Of a stretch of DNA of 64,000 bases, positions 53,405 to 61,010 are shown in pieces. A program made the translations under genes and the position numbers. Within the stretch, counting starts at the first letter, position 1; each line of letters opens with the position of its first letter. The notes beneath the pieces are model-generated. The model was not told the origin of the DNA. It ran no database searches and saw nothing but the letters and a program-made list of their open reading frames with translations. The stretch comes from Limnobacter sp. CACIAM 66H1 (GTDB lineage: Bacteria; Pseudomonadota; Gammaproteobacteria; Burkholderiales; Burkholderiaceae_B), in the NCBI RefSeq assembly GCF_001601825.1, contig NZ_LUJK01000011.1, positions 1 to 64,000 on the forward strand, read 5' to 3'.

Positions 53405-55549
53405 TCAAGCCAGATTGTCTTCCAGCTTTTTGCCTTGTGCAGCCAATTCAACCAGCATGCTGGCGGGCTTGAAACGCTCGCCGTACTTGGCGGCCAGTTC
53501 TTCACAACGCTTCACGAACTGGGGCAGACCCTTGGCGTTGATGAACTGCAACATGCCGCCTGTGAATGGCGCAAAACCCAATCCAAAAATTGAACCGATG
53601 TTGCCATCCGCTACGGAGCGCAACACTTTTTCCTGCAAGCAGCGTGCGGCTTCATTGGCCTGGATGTACATCAGGCGGTCCTGGATTTCTTGTGAGCTTG
53701 GCTGCTCTTTGGCCAGCGGGAATTCTTCGCTCAACCCCTTCCACAAAGTTTTGCCTGCGGGGGTGTAGTCGTAGAAGCCTTTGCCGTCTTTCTTGCCGAT
53801 ACGGTCATGCTTTTCAGCCACAGTAATCAGTGTTTTGTAACCTGGATGATCGGGGAAGGTTTGGCCCGCGGCTTCCATGTCTTTTTTGGTTTGCTTCATG
53901 ATCAGCAAACTCAAGCTGAGTGACACTTCGTCGTACAAAGCCAAAGGTGGCATGGGCATGCCGGCTTCCAGACCTGCCATTTCGATGGAACGTGGGTGAA
54001 CACCCTCGCCTACCATGGCGGCTGCTTCCATCAGGAAGGTGCCAAAAACACGGCTGGTGAAGAAGCCGCGACTGTCGTTGACCACAATCGGTGTTTTGCC
54101 GATTTGCTGAACATAGTCAAAGCCCTTGGCCAGAGTTTCATCGTCGGTCTTTTCACCCATGATGATTTCAACCAGCGGCATTTTGTCCACGGGGCTGAAG
54201 AAGTGCAAACCGATGAACTGGTTGGGGCGCTTGGACGCCTCGGCCAAGCCAGTGATTGGCAAAGTCGAGGTATTGGATGCATACACGGCTGTTGCAGGAA
54301 TAACCGCTTCTGCCTTGGCAGTGACATCGGCTTTCACGGCACGGTCTTCGAACACCGCTTCAATCACCAAATCTGCACCTTCCAATTTGGAGTAGTCGGT
54401 GGTGGCAGTAATCAGGTTCAGCAGTGCCTCTTTCTTTTCTGGGGTGCTGCGCTTTTTGGCAATGGCTTTGTCCAGCAGGTTGGTGCTGTAGGCTTTGCCC
54501 TTGTCCGCGCCTTCTTGCGTGGCGTCGATCAACACCACTTCAATGCCCACTTTCGCAGACACGTAAGCAATGCCCGCACCCATCATGCCTGCCCCCAGCA
54601 CGCCAATTTTCTTGACCTTGCTTTTTGCGGGTGCGCTTGGGCGGCTTTGGCCTTTCTTGATGCTGTTGAGCTGATACCACAGCGTGTTCATCATGTTCTT
54701 GCTTTCTTGCGACAACACACAAGCAGCAAAGTAACGGCTTTCCACTTTCAAACCGGTGTCGATGTCAGTAATGCCGCCTTCGAACACGCAGCTGGCAATG
54801 TGGGTCAGCGCGGGGTAGTTGCCGAATGCCTTAGCGTTGGCCATGCTCGGTGCAATCGCCCAAATCTGTGCAATGGCTGGGTGCTTGGAATCACCACCGG
54901 GAAATTTGAAGCCTTTCACGTCCCATGGCTGCAAGGCCTTGGGGTTGGCGAGGGCCCAGGCTTTGGCCTTGGCAATCATGTCTTCAATCGTGTCTGCGGT
55001 GTCTTGAATGATGCCTTTTTTCACCGCCTGCTCAACGCGCAGTTCCGTGCCTTGGGTCATCATTTCCAGCGCACCCTGAATGCCAATCATGCGGGGCAAA
55101 CGCTGTGTGCCACCGCCACCGGGCAACAAGCCCAACTTCACTTCGGGCAAACCGAATTTGGCTTTGGGGTTGTTCAATGCGATGCGGTGGTTACAGGCCA
55201 TGGCCAGTTCCAGACCGCCACCCAGCGCGGTGCCGTTCAAGGCACACACAATGGGCTTTTCGCACTTTTCCATGCGACGCAACAGGGTTTTGAAGGCTTC
55301 TGCCAAATCAAAGGCCTGCTGTGGGTCGGTAATTTTGTACACCGTGTCCAGGTCAGCGCCAGCCAGGAATTCTGGCTTGCCGGAAGTCAGCACCACACCC
55401 TTCACAGCTGCGTCGGTTTCGATGCGGGTCAGGGCTTCCGCAAACGGGCCCATCAATTCTTCATTCAATACGTTCATGGAACGGCCGGGCATGTCGAGCG
55501 TGACTACCGCGATGCCATCCTGACCGAGTTCAAATTTCACTGCACTCAT
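53405..55549 (-). CDS. fadB: Fatty acid oxidation complex, alpha subunit
   Basis: A 714-residue fusion of enoyl-CoA hydratase and 3-hydroxyacyl-CoA dehydrogenase. The hydratase half has LAGADLDTV, GGGLELAMACN and [19 protein letters not shown] with both glutamates. The dehydrogenase half starts near residue 315 with GVLGAGMMGAGIAYV and has the ending signature NDSRGFFTSRV. The start at ATG 55549 follows GGAGAAACAACA. It carries out the second and third steps of beta-oxidation and pairs with the thiolase FadA, 21 bases upstream. Confidence 0.96.
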   Translation of the reverse strand: MSAVKFELGQDGIAVVTLDMPGRSMNVLNEELMGPFAEALTRIETDAAVKGVVLTSGKPEFLAGADLDTVYKITDPQQAFDLAEAFKTLLRRMEKCEKPIVCALNGTALGGGLELAMACNHRIALNNPKAKFGLPEVKLGLLPGGGGTQRLPRMIGIQGALEMMTQGTELRVEQAVKKGIIQDTADTIEDMIAKAKAWALANPKALQPWDVKGFKFPGGDSKHPAIAQIWAIAPSMANAKAFGNYPALTHIASCVFEGGITDIDTGLKVESRYFAACVLSQESKNMMNTLWYQLNSIKKGQSRPSAPAKSKVKKIGVLGAGMMGAGIAYVSAKVGIEVVLIDATQEGADKGKAYSTNLLDKAIAKKRSTPEKKEALLNLITATTDYSKLEGADLVIEAVFEDRAVKADVTAKAEAVIPATAVYASNTSTLPITGLAEASKRPNQFIGLHFFSPVDKMPLVEIIMGEKTDDETLAKGFDYVQQIGKTPIVVNDSRGFFTSRVFGTFLMEAAAMVGEGVHPRSIEMAGLEAGMPMPPLALYDEVSLSLSLLIMKQTKKDMEAAGQTFPDHPGYKTLITVAEKHDRIGKKDGKGFYDYTPAGKTLWKGLSEEFPLAKEQPSSQEIQDRLMYIQANEAARCLQEKVLRSVADGNIGSIFGLGFAPFTGGMLQFINAKGLPQFVKRCEELAAKYGERFKPASMLVELAAQGKKLEDNLA

Positions 55550-55570
55550 TGTTGTTTCTCCTTCGGCCAA

Positions 55571-56776
55571 TTAAATGCGTTCGATGATGGTGGCGATACC
55601 CATGCCGCCGCCCACACACAGTGTGGCCAGACCCAGGGTTTTGTCTTGCCGCTCAAGTTCATCGAGCAAAGTGCCCAAAATAATTGCGCCAGTTGCGCCC
55701 AGTGGGTGGCCCATGGCGATAGATCCGCCGTTCACGTTCACGCGGTCCAGGCTGACACCCAGGTTGCGTGCGGTTTGCATGGGTACCACAGCGAAGGCTT
55801 CATTGATTTCCCACAGGTCGATGTCAGAAGCTTTCAAGCCAGCTTTCTTCAAAGCCTTCTGACAAGCGGGAGTTGGGCCAGTCAGCATGATGGTGGGCTC
55901 AGAACCGATGACAGCGGCCGCGCGAATGCGGGCGCGTGGCTTCAAACCAGCCTTGCGACCGGCTTCTTCACTACCCACCAATACCAAGGCAGCGCCGTCT
56001 ACGATGCCGGAGCTGTTACCCGCATGGTGAATATGGTTGATGCTTTCAACGGTGGTGTACTTGCGCAGGGCGGTTGCGTTAAAGCCCATGCTGCCCATCA
56101 TTGCAAATGAGGGCTGCAAAGTGGCCAGGCTTTCCACGGTAGCATTGCCACGAATGAATTCGTCATGATCCAGCATGATCAAGCCATTCAGGTCCTTCAC
56201 AGGAACGCGGCTCTTGTTGAAACGGCCTTCAGCCTGAGCCTTGGCGGCACGGCGCTGGCTTTCCACGGCGTAGGTGTCTACATCGGTGCGGCTGAAGCCT
56301 TCCAGCGTACCGATCAGGTCAGCAGAAATACCCTGTGGGATAAATCCCAGCTTGTCGTTGATACGGGGGTCCATGAACCAGGCACCGCCATCGCTGCCCA
56401 TGGTCCAGCGGCTCATGCTTTCTACGCCACCCGCAACCACCATGTCTTCAAGACCGCTGCCCACCTTGGCTGCAGCCAGGTTGACTGATTCCAAACCGGA
56501 AGCGCAGAAACGCGATTGGGTTACACCCGCAACAGTTTCAGCCCAACCAGCATCCAGTACTGCAGTGCGCGCAATGTCAGCGCCCTGCTCGCCCACTGGG
56601 GTTACGCAACCCAGCACCACGTCGTCAACCAGGCTGGTGTCCAGATCATTGCGTTGCTGCAAAGCGGTCAGCAGGTTATTCAACAACCAAACTGGTGTGG
56701 CCTGGTGCAGGCTGCCGTCTTTTTTACCTTTGCCCCGTGGGGTTCTTACTGCGTCAAATATCAGTGCCGATGGCAT
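55571..56776 (-). CDS. fadA: Acetyl-CoA acyltransferase (thiolase)
   Basis: A 401-residue thiolase. The catalytic cysteine is in [11 protein letters not shown], the histidine in GHPLGATGA and the second cysteine in CVGGGMG at the C-terminus. It is the beta subunit of the fatty acid oxidation complex and cleaves 3-ketoacyl-CoA. AGGAGG lies 6 bases before the ATG. It is the first gene of fadA-fadB-fadE and has an operator-like palindrome 25-44 bases upstream of the start. Confidence 0.95.
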   Translation of the reverse strand: MPSALIFDAVRTPRGKGKKDGSLHQATPVWLLNNLLTALQQRNDLDTSLVDDVVLGCVTPVGEQGADIARTAVLDAGWAETVAGVTQSRFCASGLESVNLAAAKVGSGLEDMVVAGGVESMSRWTMGSDGGAWFMDPRINDKLGFIPQGISADLIGTLEGFSRTDVDTYAVESQRRAAKAQAEGRFNKSRVPVKDLNGLIMLDHDEFIRGNATVESLATLQPSFAMMGSMGFNATALRKYTTVESINHIHHAGNSSGIVDGAALVLVGSEEAGRKAGLKPRARIRAAAVIGSEPTIMLTGPTPACQKALKKAGLKASDIDLWEINEAFAVVPMQTARNLGVSLDRVNVNGGSIAMGHPLGATGAIILGTLLDELERQDKTLGLATLCVGGGMGIATIIERI

Positions 56777-56800
56777 CTGTGCCTCCTGGATTTTCTGGAT

Positions 56801-56820
56801 TCGGTAACGGAAATTACCGA
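56801..56820. promoter_or_regulatory. Operator upstream of fadA
   Basis: TCGGTAA-cggaaa-TTACCGA has perfect 7-base arms. It lies just upstream of fadA and probably overlaps its promoter. The GGTAA-n6-TTACC pattern is repeated at 56913-56928 nearer to the TetR gene, so it is likely the TetR operator. Confidence 0.6.
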
Positions 56821-56912
56821 AGGTATCGTGAATTCTTCACAATCCAGAATGGCGATGTGCAAATGCACAATCAACCCAAGAAGTTACTTTAGAGTGTCAC
56901 CTCTATGAATAT

Positions 56913-56928
56913 GGTAATCTAGCTTACC
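56913..56928. promoter_or_regulatory. Second GGTAA-n6-TTACC operator
   Basis: GGTAA-tctagc-TTACC is a second copy of the half-site pair seen at 56802-56819, with the same 6-base spacer but another centre. It lies in the divergent region, 120 bases upstream of the TetR start. Together these sites suggest autoregulation. Confidence 0.55.
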
Positions 56929-57047
56929 GTTTTTTGATCACCTTTGCGGTGTTGAACGGAATACAGGTTGACCAAACCGACACAGGTACCCGATGATTCG
57001 CTTTTTGATTGAACCCATAAAACTCCCGTCAAGCGGGTCTGGCGACC

Positions 57048-57674
57048 ATGAACGCAAGCGCAAGCCACCACAACACTGATGCCAACGCCAACCCGGCAAC
57101 CATGCGAAAGGCCACACTGGATCGCATCGAGAATGCTGTACTTGAGCTGTTTACCAACCATGACTTCAATAGCGTCCCATTGATTGAGGTGGCGCGAACG
57201 GCGAATGTTTCCCTGCAAACCATTTACAAGTACTTTGGCAGCAAGGAACAGTTGGTGGCTTACGTGCTAGATGCCACATTGAGCCGATTGGCCGACCGCA
57301 TGATTGACCACCTTGAGGGTATTGAGGATTACCGTGAACGCCTGCGCAAAACCCTGTGGGTGATGCTGGACTACTTTGACAAGCACCCAAAGGTTATTTT
57401 GCTGCTGACTGTTTCGATACCCGCCAGCCGCTACCAAGACCTGCCCGTCTACGAGAGCCCGGAACTGATGGGTGCCTTTCTGGGCATGCTCAAAGAAGGA
57501 CAGCACAAGGGAGTATTTAACAACACGGTGTCAAGCAAAATGCTGCTGGATGTTTTTATGGGCGTGTTTGGCCGTGTCGCGCAAATGCACTTTCTACGCA
57601 AAGAGAGTCACAAGCTGATAGATCAATTCGACGACCTGTTCGGTATTTTGTGGGGGGCATTAAAAGCGGCCTGA
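57048..57674 (+). CDS. TetR family regulator of the fad operon
   Basis: A 208-residue regulator with a TetR HTH at about residues 24-70 (VPLIEVARTANVSLQTIYKYFGSKEQLV). The remaining helical ligand-binding domain is of standard length. It lies next to fadA in divergent orientation, and two matching palindromes are in the shared region. It probably represses fadA-fadB-fadE and is released by an acyl-CoA ligand, similar to PsrA/FadR-type regulators. The ligand is inferred. Confidence 0.9.
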   Translation: MNASASHHNTDANANPATMRKATLDRIENAVLELFTNHDFNSVPLIEVARTANVSLQTIYKYFGSKEQLVAYVLDATLSRLADRMIDHLEGIEDYRERLRKTLWVMLDYFDKHPKVILLLTVSIPASRYQDLPVYESPELMGAFLGMLKEGQHKGVFNNTVSSKMLLDVFMGVFGRVAQMHFLRKESHKLIDQFDDLFGILWGALKAA

Positions 57675-57733
57675 TCGGGAACTGACACCTCGAGCCTCAC
57701 CACTCAATTGCACCGGGGCAGATTTCCAACGCC

Positions 57734-59023
57734 ATGTCAGCGAATATTGAACCATCCCACTGTGCATTATCCAACGCCAGCCTGTGGCAGCGCCTGCAAC
57801 ACCAAGCCACGGCCCCCTCAATTGCAGGGGGCGCTCTACGGGCCAACAGCCCATCCAGTCATCACCTGCCCAGCGTGAACCCGACAGGTAAAACATGGAG
57901 TGAGTTCACCCAGTCAAAAATTGCACACCAGCCATATGTGCAGCAGCTCAATGAATCCATCAAAAGCGTACGCGAGTTTATTCAACAACACGCCGCCCAT
58001 GGACCTCAAACACAAAAGGCATTGCGCAAGATTCAAGATTTCGCAGCCACCAAAATCAATTGCCGCCCTGCGTCACTCACGCCGCTCATGGTCAATGAAA
58101 ACAGACGCAACCTTTGGTTGATTGCACAACAGCTTCAAAACGAATCCATCCCGCTTGCGCAACGCATCGGGCTTGCCTTGACGCTTGCGGAGGGCCTGGA
58201 TGTCTGTGCTGAAGGGGTTAGCCTCAACATATTGAGCTGTGCCAGCGAACTGATTAATCAACAGCAGGGGCTTGCAGGCTTGATCATTCACATCAAAAAC
58301 CAGCTAATCGATCAGCAGTTGTTGCAACTGGTGAGGTACATCGACAACAAGCAATTAAGTCCGGGGCAGGCCAAAGCACTGGAGATTCATCATGTGCAAG
58401 CCCTGAAAAACCACGTGGCCAACCAATGGGGGTTGACTGTTGTTTCGGACCGCTATGCGACCGAGACGTACCAACAGCAAGTGGGGCCGATGGCCGCTTT
58501 GCTTTTGGAGAAAACAATCACCCCAGCCGCACTGGCCTACCTCGTGGCAGATCAAATTGGCGAAAAACTCACCGAATTCACGAGTGAAAACCTGAAGACA
58601 GGCATGGCCTGCGGAGAATTGAAAACCGAACCGCTGCGGCGACTGATGCAAGCCGAATTTGGCGCCAACATTGATCTACAACACTGCCTGCAATTCAGCG
58701 ACGATTACTCGACTGTGACGCTTCAATCCCGCCGGGCTCTGGCAAGCCACGCGATTGAGGCTTTCCAGAGAATCGGGCTACTGCCTGCAGATGCCTCACC
58801 GCGTTTCCTGCTGTCCCAACAAGAATTACCGACCCATCAAGCAATTGAGCAAACAAGTCATTTGGCGAGATATCTGGTTTCAGAGCCAGCAACCTGGGGC
58901 TCATCGCCCTGGAATACCTCTTTCTGGTTGGGACAGACTCTGCTGCATGGCTTTTCGAAAGACGATTCAGACGACGAACGCAGAAAATCAGAAAGACACC
59001 ATATTGGTGCAAAAACCGCTTAA
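57734..59023 (+). CDS. Unknown protein, possible secreted effector
   Basis: A 429-residue protein with no signal peptide or transmembrane helices. The first 60 residues are rich in Ser, His, Pro, Ala and Asn without predicted fold, like type III effector secretion signals. Residues about 100-230 are helical with a conserved-looking segment LALTLAEGLDVCAEGVSLN, reminiscent to me of a part of some plant-pathogen-type effectors and of hypothetical proteins in Burkholderiales. No secretion genes are near. Function unknown. It lies between TetR and amt on the + strand, with a weak terminator across its stop. Confidence 0.6.
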   Translation: MSANIEPSHCALSNASLWQRLQHQATAPSIAGGALRANSPSSHHLPSVNPTGKTWSEFTQSKIAHQPYVQQLNESIKSVREFIQQHAAHGPQTQKALRKIQDFAATKINCRPASLTPLMVNENRRNLWLIAQQLQNESIPLAQRIGLALTLAEGLDVCAEGVSLNILSCASELINQQQGLAGLIIHIKNQLIDQQLLQLVRYIDNKQLSPGQAKALEIHHVQALKNHVANQWGLTVVSDRYATETYQQQVGPMAALLLEKTITPAALAYLVADQIGEKLTEFTSENLKTGMACGELKTEPLRRLMQAEFGANIDLQHCLQFSDDYSTVTLQSRRALASHAIEAFQRIGLLPADASPRFLLSQQELPTHQAIEQTSHLARYLVSEPATWGSSPWNTSFWLGQTLLHGFSKDDSDDERRKSERHHIGAKTA

Positions 59024-59041
59024 AAAGCGGGCATTGTTTTT
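59016..59041 (+). terminator. Weak terminator after the unknown protein gene
   Basis: CCGCTT-aaa-AAGCGG (59016-59030) spans the stop codon and is followed by GCATTGTTTTT. The T tract begins some bases after the stem, so termination is probably partial. Confidence 0.4.
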
Positions 59042-59087
59042 GCAGCTAATGCCCCACTTTTAACCAAAAACCTGAAAATTCACCAAA

Positions 59088-60293
59088 ATGGAACAAATTA
59101 CTCTCGCACTGGACACTCTTTTTGTGCTTCTAGGCGCCATCATGGTGCTTGCAATGCACGCCGGTTTTGCATTTCTGGAAGTGGGCACAGTGCGCCACAA
59201 AAACCAGGTCAATGCACTTGTCAAAATTCTGGCTGATTTTTCCGTCAGCGCCATCAGCTACTTCTTCATCGGTTATGCCATTGCTTATGGCGTGGGTTTT
59301 TACGAACCCGCCACCGTGCTCAATGAGGGCAACGGCTATTCACTGGTGAAGTTCTTTTTTCTGCTGACCTTCGCAGCGGCCATTCCCGCGATTGTGTCGG
59401 GTGGCATTGCCGAACGCGCGCGCTTTGTGCCCCAATTGGTGGCTACCGCGGCGTTGGTGGGTTTGGTTTACCCTGTGTTTGAAGGCATGGTCTGGAATGG
59501 CAACTACGGCTTTCAGGAATGGCTGACTGCCAGCTTTGGTGCCCCCTTCATGGATTTCGCGGGCAGCGTGGTGGTTCACGCCGTGGGTGGCTGGATCGCT
59601 TTGGCTGCCGTGTTGCTGCTGGGCTCACGCCGTGGCCGCTACACCAAAGACGGACGCATCAGCTCGCACCCGCCGTCATCCATCCCCTTCCTTGCACTGG
59701 GCAGCTGGGTGCTGGCAGTAGGTTGGTTCGGTTTTAACGTGATGAGCGCCCAGAAAATTGAAGGCATTTCGGGCCTGGTGGCGGTCAACAGCCTGATGGC
59801 GATGGTGGGAGGCACTTTGGGTGCCCTGGCTGCAGGCCGCAACGACCCAGGCTTTGCCTACAACGGCCCCCTGGCTGGCTTGGTGGCCGTGTGTGCAGGC
59901 AGCAACATCATGCACCCGCTGGGATCGCTGGCTGTGGGCTCCATCGCAGGCGTGCTGTTTGTGTACATGTTCACCTTCACGCAAAACCGCTTGAAAGTTG
60001 ACGATGTATTGGGTGTGTGGCCATTGCACGGCATTTGCGGCGCCTTCGGCGGTATCGCGGCAGGTGTGTTTGGCCAGCAAGCCTTGGGCGGCATGGGCGG
60101 AGTGTCGTTCATGAGCCAATTGATCGGCACAGTGGCCGGCGTAGCATTTGCCTTGCTGGGTGGCTTTGTGGTGTATGGCGTGCTGAAAATGACAGTGGGC
60201 ATTCGCCTGAATGACGAAGAGGAATTCAACGGTGCCGACCTGACCATTCACAAGGTCAGTGCCAGCCCCGAGCGTGAAACCAGCAGTTGGTAA
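59088..60293 (+). CDS. amt: Ammonium transporter
   Basis: A 401-residue Amt/MEP/Rh family protein with 11 predicted helices. It has the family segments FMDFAGSVVVHAVGGWIAL (with the first pore histidine) and LHGICGAFGGIAAG (with the second), as well as GFAFLEVGTVRHKNQVNA at the start. It would pass ammonia or ammonium through the inner membrane. The usual partner gene glnK is missing nearby. The C-terminus is short, ending NDEEEFNGADLTIHKVS. Confidence 0.95.
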   Translation: MEQITLALDTLFVLLGAIMVLAMHAGFAFLEVGTVRHKNQVNALVKILADFSVSAISYFFIGYAIAYGVGFYEPATVLNEGNGYSLVKFFFLLTFAAAIPAIVSGGIAERARFVPQLVATAALVGLVYPVFEGMVWNGNYGFQEWLTASFGAPFMDFAGSVVVHAVGGWIALAAVLLLGSRRGRYTKDGRISSHPPSSIPFLALGSWVLAVGWFGFNVMSAQKIEGISGLVAVNSLMAMVGGTLGALAAGRNDPGFAYNGPLAGLVAVCAGSNIMHPLGSLAVGSIAGVLFVYMFTFTQNRLKVDDVLGVWPLHGICGAFGGIAAGVFGQQALGGMGGVSFMSQLIGTVAGVAFALLGGFVVYGVLKMTVGIRLNDEEEFNGADLTIHKVSASPERETSSW

Positions 60294-60308
60294 TTCACCG
60301 GCAGATAT

Positions 60309-61010
60309 TTATTTCGACATGATCTCCAGGGCTTCTGAATAGAAGTCCCTGCGGATCAACACAAACACAATCAGCGCACTAAAGGCCATCAGTAAACCGG
60401 GATGAATCATCCAGGTGACCGAGGCGATACCGAAGTAATAACTGCGCAACCCGCGGTTGAATTCATCACCGGCCAGGCTGTTAATGCGAGCCATGCGCAA
60501 CACATAGGCCTCGTTGTATTCCTTGTCCGGATTACCGTCGGGCGCAGCCCCCACCAAAATAGTCAGCAGGTTGAACTGACGCAAACTCCACGTGAATTTA
60601 AAGTAAGCCACCACAAACACGGTGAGCACCAGCAACACTTTGATTTCCATCAAACCGCGGCTCACCTCCCGGCTAAACGGCAAGTCACTGGTGATGTTGA
60701 CCAGCTGATCCAGCGTACCCAACAGGGCGAATAAACCCGCAATGATGTAGATCGTGGTGTTGGCATAGAAGGTAACGCTGTTGACCAGGTTGCCAATCAG
60801 CGCGGTATCTCCCACCCGGTTGCTGCGAGCAAGCATTTCACGCGCCCACAGTTTGCGGAACTCATGCGTTTTTTGCGCCAAACCATGACGACCGAACCGG
60901 CTGCGGCCATCGAACACATAGTTGTAACCCCGAAAGCAAATCACAAAAAATGCCACCGCGATCCAGTCGAATACGGTGAGTAGGGAAATTGCGGTTTGAA
61001 CAGCCGTCAT
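60309..61010 (-). CDS. DUF599 family membrane protein
   Basis: A 233-residue protein with about four helices, DUF599 type, starting at MTAVQTAISLL. Its ATG overlaps the stop of the glycosyltransferase gene (ATGA), so the two are translationally coupled. Family segments are FVICFRGYNYVFDGRSRFG-like near the start and FKFTWSLRQFNLL in the middle. Function unknown. It converges with amt. Confidence 0.88.
   Translation of the reverse strand: MTAVQTAISLLTVFDWIAVAFFVICFRGYNYVFDGRSRFGRHGLAQKTHEFRKLWAREMLARSNRVGDTALIGNLVNSVTFYANTTIYIIAGLFALLGTLDQLVNITSDLPFSREVSRGLMEIKVLLVLTVFVVAYFKFTWSLRQFNLLTILVGAAPDGNPDKEYNEAYVLRMARINSLAGDEFNRGLRSYYFGIASVTWMIHPGLLMAFSALIVFVLIRRDFYSEALEIMSK

Noticed and set aside
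53996-56110. 704-codon open frame on the + strand opposite fadB and fadA
   Set aside because: It is a shadow of strongly codon-biased genes on the other strand; its His/Gln/Gly-rich translation lacks any domain and spans the fadA-fadB boundary.
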